From: Zanthoxylum bungeanum | Lineage: Eukaryota; Streptophyta; Magnoliopsida; Sapindales; Rutaceae | Reading direction: 5' to 3' | Length of the DNA: 64,000 nt | Assembly: GCA_019454045.1 (NCBI GenBank) | Contig: SKCR01047777.1 | Coordinates: 42,127 to 106,126, forward strand | Shown: piece by piece, positions 1-11,482 of the stretch | How positions within the stretch are numbered: position 1 is the first letter of the stretch | How the letters are laid out: every line of letters starts with the position of its first letter | Notes under the pieces: model-generated | What the model saw: the letters and a program-made list of their open reading frames with translations, nothing else | What the model was told of the DNA's origin: nothing | The model's database searches: none | Position numbers and translations under genes: made by a program

Positions 1-406
1 TTCAGTATTCGCTCCAATGAATACCACCATGTCTATATGAGCATCATATGCTCATGGTTCATGAGGTTAAACCATTAGAACTCAAATTCCAATATACGAC
101 ATGTGCTAGTTTTCTAGGTTATAGGAATTGGAACGTATTCCAAAACCAACGACTAGGAATAATTTCTTTAAAAATAGTTTATATAGTAATACTATAACAA
201 TATTGGACCACCCAGTATCCAGTATTACTACATGACTATTCTAAGATCGATGTCATTCTTAGTATATTTATATATCAATCTAATATGCATAATGACATTA
301 CCATTAATAAGGTATGAAATGAAAAAGTAGTTATTTTATTAATAAATAATAAAATATAATATACAATACATTATTCGGATTGGCGCTCCAAACACCAACT
401 CCAACA
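1..406 (-). mobile_element. 3' LTR (partial) of Ty1/copia element 1
   Basis: Read on the minus strand, this begins with TGTTGGAGTTGGTG at position 406, directly after the polyprotein stop codon (420-422) and a short purine-rich stretch, as expected for a 3' LTR. It runs off the window at position 1, so its end and target duplication are not visible. It shares start and internal blocks (for example around 1-130) with the longer LTRs at 22718-25018, 26543-29018 and 36449-38675, so several members of one copia LTR group lie in the window. LTR identity is seen from position and shared sequence; the family name is not certain. Confidence 0.75.
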
Positions 407-419
407 AACTTCGATTTGC

Positions 420-1343
420 TTAGGGCCAATCCAGATAGTACCTTAGTCCTATCTCTTCCACATGTTTATCAAATAACTTTGGAGGTAAGGCCTTAGTAAG
501 TGGGTCTGCTATATTGTCTTGTCCTTGAACCTTTAAGAACATTATGTCTTTTCGTTCGATAATTTCTCTAATCACGTGATATTTCTTTTCGATGTGTTTT
601 GACTTGGAATGCCCTCTCAGATCCTTAGTCTGCGCAATGGCTCTGCTATTATCATAGTGCAATGAAATCGAATCCACAATACTAGGCACAATGCCAAGTT
701 CGGTGATAAAATTTCTAATACAAATAGCTTATTTAGCAGCTTCTGAAGCCGCTATAAATTCTGCCTCATTGGTGGAATCGACTGTTGAGCCTTGCTTTGA
801 ACATCGTCAACTAACCGCACCGCCATTAAAGGTAAATATGTATCTGGATGTAGACTTTCTTTCATCTGGATCTCCCTGGAAGTCGGAGTCTGTATAACCC
901 TTAACTTGTAGTTCATCTTCTCTATATATGAGAAACTTATCCTTAGTACCATTAAGATATTTCAAGATATATTTCATAACTGTCCAATGATCATTAACCG
1001 GATCAGATTGATATCAGCTAGTCACATTGACGCCGAAACTGATGTCAGGTCTTGTACATAGCATATATAATGCTTCCAATACAAGAATCATATGGCAAAT
1101 TAGTCATTCTAACTCTTTCTTCCTTAGTCTGAGGTGTCATTTTCTTCGAAAGATGTATGTCGTATCTGAAAGTTACATTTACTGTCTTGCAGTTGGTAAA
1201 ACCATATCTTTCTAATATTTTATCTATGTACGTGGATTTTGACAATCCTATAAGCTTCCTAACTCTATCTCGGTAGAGTCTTATCCCCAGAAGAGTATTT
1301 CACCAATGTCTTTCATGGAGAAGTTCTTGCAAATGTAGGCTTT
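420..1343 (-). pseudogene. copia pol: C-terminal RT and RNase H
   Basis: This holds the 3' part of the copia polyprotein. Downstream of the split RT it reads the conserved block STYIDKILERYGF (about 1245-1205), then PYDSCIGSIIYAM (about 1090-1055). The RNase H part has the DSTNEAEFIAASEAAK motif (about 785-735) and KHIEKKYHVIREII near 590-550, ending at a TAA stop at 420-422. RNase H normally removes the RNA template during retrotransposition. Several stops and frame changes break it, for example at 690-750 and 950-1045, so it cannot give a working enzyme. Identification rests on clear copia motifs. Confidence 0.85.
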
Positions 1344-3443
1344 TGACCGGCGTAATCACACACGTATAACGCAAGCGCATGTATCGTTCAAGTAGTATAA
1401 AAGTATCGATCCCACGAGGACTTAAAACCTTTTTGTTATTAATTTATGGAGCCAACTGATTACCAGTATCTAGCAGGTTGTTTGATTGATTGATTTGAAA
1501 TGACGATGATTCTAAATTTAAAACAAGTAAATAAAATTTCTTAAAAGTAGGTTGAGAAAAATCCAAATTTATAAAAACTATCCAGGGTTGTGATTAATTC
1601 CAATATTATTTAGAAGATGAAGTTGTTATCTTAAAGTTGGGTAATATATTGATTTATTAACCTGGAACACTAATTTATGTAAAAGTCTCTTCCGATGGTC
1701 AATTTCAAATACCTAGTATAATCCAATTGAACCATATGTCTATGTCAACCAAATTACCTAGATTCATTAAGATTAAGTTCCAATTATGGCTACCCCCGCC
1801 CGATAGGTATATTCCTATCCTGTAAGGAAATCTATTAAAAGGGTTATCTATCCTCAAGGAAGATCGTGGGTTATTGAGTCTAAGGTCTTAAACTTAAAAT
1901 CCCTATGTCTAGTTCATTTTAAGTTTACCTAATCAATTTTTATTAATGGCCAGTTAATAAAAAGCATTAAGATTAAGACTCAATAAATAAATCTTTAAAT
2001 TACCCAACCTATAATCTAACCCCTTATAAACCGGTTATATTGAAATTCATCAAAACCTAGATACTAAATTAGTTACAATACATAGCTATGGCTAATGAAA
2101 ACTTAAAAGACATAAAATAAAAATGCTAAAAAGTAACTGCGAGAAAGTAAAAGTAAAAGCGGGAAAGTAAATGAAAATAAACTGCCAAGATAAAAGGAAT
2201 TACTTTTACTATTTACTAACTAGATATCTCCCTTATATAACATAATCACTTGTGAGATTAAAATCAACCGACCATATAGGCGGTACCCTGATTAAGTCAA
2301 GTTAAGTCCGACCAGCCATAAAGGCGGTAAAATTTTTCCATGAACCTGCCATGTAGGCGATAAAGAAATAACCAGCCATAAAGGCGGAACCAAAATTAAA
2401 TTACCAACCGACCAATCTGGCGGTATCCTTGCTTAGTCAGGTTTAACAGTTTAAATTAAATAGCCCACCGACCAATATAGCGGTATTCCTTTTTAAGTCA
2501 AATTTTAGAATAGTGAATATGTTGTGTCTAAGAGAGATTAATCTAAGATAGTAACAGTAAAAGTACCTTTCACCTCGGCAGAGGGAAGTTACCTCCTCAT
2601 GGTTGAAAAATAAAAACTGAAAAGTAAAGAAAGGAAAGTGTTATGCGTAAAAGTAAATTACGGAAAGTAAAACTGAAAAGTAAAGAAAAGAAAGTGCGAA
2701 ATTGAAAATTAATTACTGAAAACTAAAAATAAACAAACTAGATACAATCTTTTTATTTTTTCATTAAGGATTTCAAAGAAGAAAGTATGAATATTACAAA
2801 TGAAATGACTTGGTATTTATAGGCAAAATTTTGCCACCATCAAATCATCAATCAATTTCTCCACCCAATCCATTATTAATTTCTCCACTAATTACTCCAC
2901 CAAATCCATAATTGCTCCACTAATTGCTTATCTTGTTTGGTGGTGATTTGATAATTTTTATTAATTATTTAATATTAATATTTTGCTTTGAAAATGATTG
3001 ATAATGACTTTTAATAATTACACTCCACACACTTCTGGATGGTTCATCAATTTCGGTCTTGAAATAATCAGAATTTGAAAATATTTTCTCTTTCAAAGTT
3101 GTAGATCTTTGAATCTTCTTTAATCTGTAACTTGAATCAGCTCAATCCGATATCTGAGTAAAATGTTATGCCCAAAATACGACAGATGCGCAAAACTGGA
3201 ATTTCCAAAACTGCACTTCGTCAAAAACGCCCTTTCAAATTTCCAATCTCCAAAATTAATATATCAAGTCCAATAATTGCCCTTATTTGATCCACATTTC
3301 GTCCTAAATGATTTCATTGAGTCCCGATATTATTTTATCTGCAAAATAAAATAAAACATATCAAAACGTTCATCAAACCCGAGAAACTAAACAAAATATT
3401 AAGTAAAAGGGGCGGTATATATTGATATATTTTCCGCTCATCA
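1344..3443 (-). mobile_element. solo LTR of a Tat/Athila-like Ty3/gypsy family (copy 1)
   Basis: This is a 2,100-bp insertion inside the copia RT. It has terminal TG..CA (plus strand starts TGACCGGCG and ends CGCTCATCA) and a perfect 5-bp target duplication GCTTT at 1339-1343 and 3444-3448. It is homologous to 41265-43096 (same orientation) and to 9933-11482 (opposite orientation). The latter sits behind a polypurine tract, which fixes the LTR sense strand as minus here. It has no coding content and looks like a product of LTR-LTR recombination. The superfamily call is inferred from the PPT and upstream context of copy 2. Confidence 0.85.
2262..2490 (-). repeat. LTR-internal minisatellite, about six units
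   Basis: Six degenerate copies of a CCGACCATAAAGGCGGTAT-type motif recur every 35-60 bp within this solo LTR. The related LTRs at 10573-10705 and 42158-42288 carry only three, so the unit number varies within the family. Confidence 0.8.
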
Positions 3444-4440
3444 GCTTTCACACTTTGCATCAATCTTATATCATTCCCAATAATAAGGATGTCGTCTACA
3501 TACAAAACAAGGAATATTATCATGATCCCACTAACTTTCTTATAAACACATAATTTTTCCTCGTTCTTGATGAATCAAGATAATCTAATTATCTGATCAA
3601 AACGATAATTCTAGCTTTGGGACGCCTGTTTAAGTACATAAATAGAATTATAGAGCTTACAAACCAAGTTTGAAGTCTCATTGGATACGAAACCCTCTTG
3701 TTGTTCCATATAGATATCCTCATTGAGAAATCTATTTAGGAAAGTGGTTTTCACATCCATCTGCCATATCTCATTGTCATGATATGCAACAATGGCTAAA
3801 AGAATCCTAATGGATTTTAGCATGGCTACAGGTAAAAAAAATTTCTCATAGTCAATCCCAAACGTTGAGTGTAACATTTCGCTACTAGTCGGCCATTAAA
3901 GGTTTCCACCTTTCCATCGGGTCCTCGCTTCATTTTATAAACCCATTTACAACCTATAGGTTTAACTCTTTTAGGAAGTTCAACTAAGTCACATACTTGA
4001 TTGTCATGTATAGAATCCATTTCAGATATCATGGATTCCTGCCATTTTCACAAATCAATATCTAATATCGCTTCTTTATACGTAGTCAGATTTGTTTCTT
4101 CCAAAAAGAGAACATCAATGCTCGCATTAGATGTTAAAAACGGTCTCTCATTAGGCCTTGATATTCTATTCCACTTACGTAGAACCTGTGTTGTAGATCC
4201 TTTACCTAGTTGGATCTCTGGTTCAATCTCGGGTTCCTTAATATTGGGATCAAACTCATCAAGTTCAATCTTTTTACAATTCTCACTTTCTCTCAAAAAT
4301 TCATTTTCAAGAAAAGTGGAAAAACGAACAACAAATACATTTCGTTGTTCAGAATCGTAGAATTGATATCTCATGGAATTTTCAAGATATCCAACGAACC
4401 TATATATATACCGACTGGGTGCTAGTTTATCCTACTGCGC
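3444..4440 (-). pseudogene. copia pol: N-terminal reverse transcriptase and linker
   Basis: This is the upstream half of the copia RT. The catalytic YVDD box is at 3502-3491, followed on the minus strand by ILIIGND. Further upstream are the blocks DVKTTFLNRFLNEDIYMEQ (about 3760-3700) and GCKWVYKMKRGPDGKVETFN (about 3955-3895), typical of the copia RT start. 4048-4374 encodes the acidic linker between integrase and RT. Frames break near 3525-3610, 3830-3880 and 4030-4050. Reading continues across the solo LTR into 1338 if only one copy of the GCTTT duplication is counted, so the LTR insertion came after this copia. Confidence 0.88.
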
Positions 4441-5290
4441 AACTCTAACGTATGTAGGACAACCTCAAATCTTTAAATATCTAAGGCTTGGATTTATATC
4501 GTATCATATCTGATATGGGGTTGTGGAAATAGATTTCGTTGGAACTGTATTAAGTATGTGGGCAGCAGTAAGTAAAACATAACCCCAAAGGTAATATAGA
4601 AGATCTATATAGCTCATCATGGATCGTACCATATCCAATAAAGTATGATTTCTTCGCTCAGACATGTCATTGTGTTGATGAGTTTCTGGTGGGCTATATT
4701 GGGCGAGAATCCCATTATCCCTTAAATAACTTCTGAAATTTTCGCTCATAAATTCACCACATCGATCTGATCGAAGACACTTGATGAATTTATCGGTTTA
4801 TTTTTCTATTTCGTTCGGAATATATTGAATATTTCAAATGTTTCCGATTTATGTCTCATCAAATAGACATATTCATATCTTGAATTATCATCCGTGAAAG
4901 TCACAAAGTATTTTGAATCATCATAAGCGATATGATTTAATATACCACACACATCACTGTGTACTAGTTCCAATAAATCTTCAGCACAGTGTCCAACACC
5001 ATGAAATAGGGCTTTTGTCATTTTTCCTTGGATACATGACTCACAAATCAGATAAGGATCTAAGGTAAAATTTTCAATCAAATCATCCTTAACAAATTTT
5101 GATAGACGTCTAACACCTATATGGCCCAATCTCATATTCCATAATTCAGTATTATTTAATTCAGATCTTTTACTTGTATTTTCCTCTATATTAAAGACAT
5201 CTCTATAAGTTTCCAAAACATAATGACCGTTAGATAAAGAACATTCAAATATCAAATATTTGTCTTTATCATATAAACTTAAAGCACTAT
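4441..5290 (-). pseudogene. copia pol: GAG-pre-integrase and integrase
   Basis: The 4806-5255 frame (149 codons) has the pre-integrase zinc-binding region, with LWNMRLGHIGVRRLSK and CESCIQGKMTK, then the integrase core start (LLELVHSDVCG, with the first catalytic Asp) and FVTFTDDNSRY with the second. The 4504-4749 frame carries the core end (SERRNHTLLDMVRSMM). Integrase inserts the cDNA into the host genome. A frame break at about 4750-4805 separates the two parts. Identification is firm; function is lost. Confidence 0.88.
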
Positions 5291-6313
5291 CTTTAATGTT
5301 ATTTTATATCTTTCTTTATCTAATATCGGTAAATATATTTTTTAGTCTGATAAGAGAGGGTACATAATAACAGTCATATAAAATTAATTTACTTCCATTA
5401 GGGAGATCGAGAACAACTGTTCATATGGCTTTGACATCCAATGTCTCATTATTTCAAACTATAAGCTAGATCTCCCCGTTATTTAGCCTTCTTTTAACTC
5501 TCATGACATGTATGGAGTTGCAAATATGAGTAGGACTACCGGTGTCTAATATCCAACCATTATTTTCATCTAAGGCAAATGAGATGTCAATAATAGGAAA
5601 AATACAAAGCATAACTGGGGTCCTTTCAGCTCTAGACAATCTTTCTTCTAGTGTCTAGATTTCTTATAGTGTAGATATGCATCACGAGCTACATGCGGTC
5701 TTATAGTTTTTTTCTCGGAATCTTTCTTATTATTTCTCATTTTAATCTTCTTAGACTTCCTAGAAGTCTTTGAAAAGTTTGCTCCACCATGGAGGTACAA
5801 AATGAGATTCCCTTTATTCAAATCATGTTCCGTCGAGCATACCATGTCGTGAAGCTCTTTATACGTGGCTTACATCGAATGCATCACAAATCCAGCATAT
5901 GTACCGGGTAAAGAAGATATAATTAGATTTTGGCCTAGCCTTTCATTTATCATAATATCATATCATTTTAAATATCGGATCTGGTTTATCATGTTAAAAA
6001 CATGAATGCTAACCGCTTCTTTATCCTTGAGCGTTGCGTGGAACGATTCCTTAGACCTTCGATATATCTCATTTTCTTGATTTGCTTCGAACAAGTTCTT
6101 GAGTGTTCTCACAATACTCCAAGCATTTGGTACATCTATGTATTGTCTTAGTAAATTAGGAATAATTTCTACAAACATTGGATTGAGCGTAACATACCTT
6201 AATCATTCCGACTCAAAGACAAGGCAGATGTTTATTTCTCATTCAAAATAGTTCTCGGCTCTTTTCAATTTATTAGAATCCAAAAGTCACGCCAATGGAT
6301 TTGTGGCAGCCAT
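5291..6313 (-). pseudogene. copia gag and protease region
   Basis: Reading down from an ATG at 6313-6311 gives a copia-type gag start that hits a TGA at codon 9. Gag then continues in pieces (5963-6178; 5648-5845, lysine-rich). The protease region shows an aspartic protease D-T-G-S site at 5546-5535 within WILDTGSPTHIC. Gag forms the virus-like particle and the protease matures the polyprotein. Multiple stops and frameshifts are visible. The start is chosen because it matches the usual position downstream of the PBS. Confidence 0.75.
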
Positions 6314-6676
6314 CTACAAGACAAAAATTAAACAATAGCAGAATATTTTTCATTTCAATATAAAAACACTAATATGATTATGGATTTTAAATCTATTAGT
6401 GTCCTGCCACTATTTTACGTAATTATGTAATCTCCCTTAATGGAAAAATAGAAATTTGACAATCAAAATTTCATAGCGGGAAGTAGATCCTATGATATTT
6501 ACTATAGCCTCACACTAATGACAGTTTTGGCATTCATAAACTCATTAGGTAGACCTTAAAGGTCAATCACATCCGCGTGACTCACATACTTAGAGTATGA
6601 TTTAGATAGTTTGTTCAAAAGAAAAGATTTTAGTTGTAGTAAACATTTTGAATGTTCCTTTAATTTTGTTGTTAGA

Positions 6677-6691
6677 CATTCTCTGATAACA
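6677..6691 (-). promoter_or_regulatory. primer-binding site of copia element 1
   Basis: Minus-strand TGTTATCAGAGAATG matches the initiator-Met tRNA primer complement used by most plant copia elements, with some decay. It marks where the 5' LTR should end. The LTR itself is absent at 6692 and above. Confidence 0.65.
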
Positions 6692-6719
6692 TTATATATA
6701 TATATATATATATATATAG
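6692..6719. repeat. (AT)n microsatellite at the lost 5' LTR junction
   Basis: About 13 AT units follow directly after the PBS of copia element 1, where its 5' LTR should be. The repeat marks a deletion or recombination joint. Confidence 0.85.
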
Positions 6720-6992
6720 CTATTATTCTTGTTTATTTTATTTCTTTATTTTTTTTTAATTTTTATGTGTGATTGCATGTGCATGTAACTAACGTTTGTA
6801 GGTATCGTCGCTGTAAACCCTCACGAGACTACAACTCGTCCACTAGGGACACTTAGGGGTTTAAAAGCTTGTTGCATACGCTAAATGCAACTGTGATCCC
6901 TACAAAAGTGGCTTAGATTAATTTAGTTTTAGTTATTTATTTCATTTATTTTATTTATTTTGTTCGAGGACTAGCAAAATGTTATATTTGGG
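6720..6992 (+). mobile_element. 3' untranslated region and PPT of a Tat/Athila-like gypsy
   Basis: Non-coding sequence ending in TTCGAGGACTAGCAAAATG and TATTTGGG. Plant Athila/Tat elements often have a GAGGAC-AGCAAA..TTGGGGG tract immediately before a 3' LTR. That tract is split here: its first part lies left of the hAT element, and the remainder (GTTTGTGGGTG) lies right of it at 9922-9932, directly before the LTR start TGATGAGCGG. The rest of this gypsy's body is not in the window. The lineage is inferred from this pattern only. Confidence 0.55.
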
Positions 6993-7215
6993 TAGACCTG
7001 GCCAAGGTTCTGGTTCCGAAACGGTTGGAACCGGACGATTCTGGTTCCAACCGGAATCGTAATTGATTGGTTCGGTTAATGTTCTGACCCTAATCGAACC
7101 GGTTGGAACCGCTAGAACCGAACGGTTCCAGCGGTTCCAACCAGAACCATAAGGTTCCGGTTGGAACCGGCCCTAGTAACCATTGGGCTAGGGCAGAGAG
7201 CCAACGACTCCCTGC

Positions 7216-7235
7216 CCCCACGTAAAATAATAATA

Positions 7236-7287
<52 letters not shown>

Positions 7288-7288
7288 T
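7216..7288. repeat. (TAA)n microsatellite
   Basis: Some 20 TAA/ATA units lie inside the 5' part of the hAT element. The long isoleucine run predicted on the opposite strand is an artefact of this repeat. Confidence 0.95.
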
Positions 7289-7376
7289 TGGGGATTTCCC
7301 AAATTACCCCTAATAACATTAGTAAAACGGCTAATTTTAGGGGCAGTTTAGGTATCATAAAAATATTCTGAACATG

Positions 7377-7385
7377 TATAAATAG
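7377..7385 (+). promoter_or_regulatory. TATA box of hAT transposase
   Basis: TATAAATAG lies about 150 bp upstream of the transposase ATG at 7533, followed by a pyrimidine-rich leader typical of plant 5' UTRs. Confidence 0.5.
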
Positions 7386-7532
7386 AGGTCATTTTTCATT
7401 ATTTCAACACACCAATTTCTCAATTCTCAATTCCTACAATTATCTCATCTACAATTACAATTCTCTCATTTTCAATTCTTTAATTCTTTAAGATTTCTTA
7501 AATATCAAATGGCAAGCTGATCTGAGAACACA

Positions 7533-9531
7533 ATGTCAAATGTGCCAACACAAGAGAGCGGCCCAAGTATCGGTTCACGGAGAAGGGAAGTTAAGTCTTG
7601 TTCCTCGGATGTTTTCAAAATTCATTTTCATTTAATCGATACTGATAAAGGTTCAAGAGCAGTATGCAATCATTGTGGGGTTTCTTACAAATTTATCGGT
7701 GGATACGGTAATATGATCAAGTACCTAGAAAGACATCATGCCGTTGAGCTTGGACTTGATACGAAGCAAACTCAAATGGTCAGATACGCATCATCTAGTA
7801 GAGGTACGAGTTCTTTAGATTTATTTGAATATTCCGATGCTAAAAATAAAGAAGAATTTGCTAAATTAACTTGTATGACACATCTTTCTTTAAGTTTTGG
7901 TGAAAAATTACTTTTACTAATTACGTTCAAAATGCTTTAAATCCTGCTGCTTGTAGAATGACTCGAAACACAACAAAACATCATATTTTTAAATTATACA
8001 AAGATGGTAAAATTATTTTAAATGAAACATTTAGAGATATTAAATGTCGACTTTCTATTTGTTCTGATATTTGAAGTGACCATTGGCGAACATACTAATA
8101 CATGAGTGTGACATGTCGTTGGATTGATCCATCATGGAACATGCAAAAACGACTTATTGCATTTAGAGTTTTTGATGAACAACATACTGCATAAAATATT
8201 TATAAAATGATGAAAGTAATTTTTGATGAATATGATTTATTAGGTAAAATTTTAGCAATTGGATTTGATAATGCATCTGCAAATATTACATCAATAACTT
8301 ATTTAATAGAAATATGCGAACCAAATTTAGGGGGTCGATTTTTCATGTTTGTTGCATATGTCATGTCCTTAATTTATATGTTCAAGATGGTTTGGAAAAA
8401 TTATCATATTTCATTGATCCTATTAAGAAATCACTAAATTCTATTTGGTCATATTCTCAAGTTATGAGAGAATGTGCCAAGTTTTGTAAAATTTTCACGA
8501 GATGTTCCAACACGTTGGAATTCAACTTATTTTCTTTTATGTCAAGCTTTGCAATACAAAGATGCATTATGTAGTTTTTTTCTCAACATGTTCAACATAT
8601 CACACTTTTTCCTAGTCAATGGGAAATTTGTGATAAAATTTTAGAAATTTTAAAAGTTTTTAATGATGCTACAAATATTTTTAGCGGAGGTTATTATCCT
8701 ACAACACATTTATTTATTCTTGAAAGTTTGAATATTGTTGGTACTCTCGATGAGCATGTTGAAAGTCTTGATCCTAATGATATTGTTTTGTTTGAAGCTA
8801 TTAATGTTATGAAACGAAAATGATTGCATTATTTTAGAGACATTCTTTTACTTTATCTTATTGCTGTTGTTTTTTATCTTAGATTTAAATTAGAAGGTTT
8901 GAATAGTGCTTTACAAGCATACTATGGATATTTAGGAATAATAGATGAAATTGATATTACAAGAATAATAGGTAAAATAAAAAATTGATTTAATAGAGTT
9001 ATTTAATAATTATATTAGAAGATATAACTTGCAATCAGTAGGACAATCTAGTAGTAGCGAAACCGTAATGCAATCAAGACTTAGCGCAGATGATCGTTGG
9101 TTACTACAACGAAATAAAAAACACAGGGATAACATGACTAATAACACGGAATTGGATAATTATTTATCTATAAATTTTGAGTTTTCAACTGAAAGTTTAG
9201 TTAGTAAAAATTTTCAAATCCTTGAATGTTGGAACCGACATCAAAATGTATATCCTGTATTATCAATTATTTCTAAAGAGATATTGGCAGCACTTGTTTC
9301 CACCGTTGCGTTGAGCAAGCCTTAAGCATAAGAGACAATATATTGGAAGTCAGACGGTCTTCATTACATCCAAGCACTCTAGAAGTAACATGTGTGGTTG
9401 ATTGGACCCGAGCTGATCTGAGGCAACAAGAAGATGCCCCTGATGAATTTGAAGACTTGTTCGACAATGCATCTGTAAGTGCAAGCGGAACTGTAGCTGA
9501 AGGATCAACATGCACTGATAATGATGATTGA
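7533..9531 (+). pseudogene. hAT transposase (BED zinc finger, hATC dimerisation)
   Basis: The open stretch 7533-7937 (135 codons) gives a BED-type zinc finger: SDVFKIHFHLIDTDKGSRA, then C-N-H-C (about residue 47) and a later H-x4-H (ERHH). Next come broken catalytic-core pieces, such as WNMQKRLIAFRVFDE (about 8137-8180) and GFDNASANI (about 8260-8290), both typical of Ac/RICESLEEPER-like hAT proteins. The end has NTELDNYLSI (about 9145-9175) and, in another frame, RSSLHPSTLEVTCVVDW (9350-9400), the hATC dimerisation tail, ending at 9531. It would cut and paste the element. At least four frame changes and stops (near 7940, 8072, 8430, 8823, 9320) make it inactive. Confidence 0.88.
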
Positions 9532-9932
9532 TAATTAAAGAATTGTAAAATTACAATGGAGAAATATCTTTAAAATGTAATGGAACTACGTGAGCTTTGA
9601 TTCCTCTCACCCCTGGAGGATACGTAGGCAACTTAAGTTTTTAAAAATTTAAGTTCAAACTCTTTAATTTAATAAAAAAAATTAATTTTTTTAGATAAGA
9701 ATTTTATTTGTAATTTAATGTAATTATGTAAGTTTATTATATAAATTCAAATTCATAATTTTAAATTAAATTAAATTAATTTTTCAATCTCAATTTTTTA
9801 TTTAAAAAAAAAATAGAACTGGAACCGCAATTAACCGGTCCGATTCTGGTTCCAATCTCGTGGAACTGGGAACCGAGAACCGTCCGGTTCGGAACTGAAC
9901 TGGACCGCCGGCCAGGTCTAGGTTTGTGGGTG

Positions 9933-11482
9933 TGATGAGCGGAAAATATATCAATATTTACAGTCCATTTGAATTAATATTTTATTTAGTTTCTCGTGTT
10001 TGATGAACGTTTTGATGTCTTTTTGTGTATTTTACAGATAAATAAAGTTTTGGGACTCAATGGAATCAATTCGGGGCTAAAAAGACGAAAAACAGACAAA
10101 AATTGTAAAAATCGAAATTCACTGTTCACGCGTCGTGACGCACAGGACTTATGCGTCGTGACACGTCACCATCAAGCGCCGAAAGCATGATGCCGACACG
10201 CGTCATCAACTATTCATCGCCACAAAACCTTCGCGTCGCGACTCGAGGCGAAAATGCATACGAAGTGGAAGACAGATGTGCGGGTCGCGACGCACAGCCC
10301 AGAAATTGCCTATAAATAGCAGCCCATTTCATTTGTAAATTTCATACTTTCCATAGCTTTCTTAATAAGGAACTGAGGATTGTATCTCTTTTGTATATAT
10401 TTATAGTAATGTATTTTTATTTTTGGTAGTAATAATAGTTCATGTGTTTTATCTTTCTTTTATGTTTAGTATTTAATTTCCGCTGGGAGAAGGGTGAAAC
10501 TTTTGATATGATAATTTAGATTAATTGATCTTATTTTATAATATATAAATTATCTTAAAACCTAACTTAATTGGATACCGCCTTTATGGTCGGTTGGACT
10601 TAATTAAATTAATTTTAACCTGACTTAATTGGATACTTCCTTTATGGTCGGTTGGAATTAATTAAAACATGACTTAATTGGGTACCACCTATATAGTCGG
10701 TTGGTAGTATAATGTAAATTTATATAGTATAATAAGGGAGATTTCGAGATTTGAAATATTAAAGATGGATCTTATAACCCCATCATTTTATTTTTAATCT
10801 AAGGAAGTGATGAAGTACATTATTCATGAGTTTAATAATTGATTTAATTGTATTATGTCTGATACTTTGGCTTGTTTATCGAATCTTAACATTAATGTTT
10901 CTTGTTGCATGATCACCAATAAGATTAATGTGGTAAACTTAAAATGAAATTGGAAAAGAGATTTTAGGTTTCAGCCTTAGATTCAATGACTCACGATCTC
11001 ACCTTAGAGATTTCCTTTTAGGATAGGAATATGTTTGTCGGGCTTGGGTAGCCACAATTGGAACTTGAACTTAATGAATTCGGTTAACTTAGTTAACATA
11101 GGAATATAGTTAATTGGGTTACTTTAGGTGTTTGCATTCGACCATCGAAAGAGGCTTATGCATATCTTCGTGTTCCAGGTTAACAACTAATATATTACAC
11201 ATGTATAGGAGAATAAATTCATCATTAGAATAATATTGGGCGGATTCACAACCCTATATATTTTCTTTATTATTAATTTCATTTGTTTTATTTTGTATTT
11301 TTATTTATTTAATTAAACCATCTTCAACCAACAACCAATCATTTCCTACCTCAATTAGATACTTGTAAATAAATAACATCAATAATTAATAACAATAATA
11401 GAAATTAAGTCATCATGGGATCAATATTTTTATATTACTTGAGCGATACATGCTTATGTAACGTGTGATATTTCACCGATCA
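9933..11482 (+). mobile_element. 3' LTR of Tat/Athila-like gypsy (copy 2)
   Basis: A 1,550-bp LTR starting TGATGAGCGG and ending CACCGATCA, homologous in reverse to 1344-3443 and 41265-43096. It directly follows the split polypurine tract, so it is a genuine 3' LTR rather than a solo LTR, and no matching duplication is found on its left. It contains three units of the CCGACCATAAAGG-type minisatellite (10573-10705) and four CGTCGYGAC palindromic motifs (10129-10293). No coding content. Confidence 0.8.

Larger units (their letters stand above)
407..6691 (-). mobile_element. Ty1/copia element 1, internal region (decayed, interrupted)
   Basis: Minus-strand reading gives the copia order gag, protease, integrase, reverse transcriptase, RNase H from 6313 down to 420. 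A primer-binding-like TGTTATCAGAGAATG sits at 6691-6677, resembling the initiator-Met tRNA complement common in plant copia elements. The coding region has many stops and frameshifts and is split by the solo LTR at 1344-3443. The RT wording resembles the Tork-type copia group, but that lineage call is tentative. A 5' LTR should follow the PBS at 6692 upward; instead there is an AT microsatellite and unrelated sequence. Confidence 0.9.
6993..9920 (+). mobile_element. hAT DNA transposon, decayed
   Basis: A 2,928-bp element bounded by inverted termini TAGACCTGGCC and GGCCAGGTCTA. The flanking 8-mers (TATTTGGG / GGTTTGTG) agree at 5 of 8 positions, consistent with an old hAT 8-bp target duplication. 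Both subterminal regions (about 7000-7180 and 9820-9910) are packed with GGTTCCGG / GGAACCGG motifs, likely transposase-binding repeats. The interior holds a broken transposase with a BED zinc finger and a hAT C-terminal domain. It is inserted within the polypurine tract of a gypsy element. Confidence 0.85.

Noticed and set aside
7090..7302. Minus-strand frame with an isoleucine run
   Set aside because: Produced by the TAA microsatellite in the hAT element.
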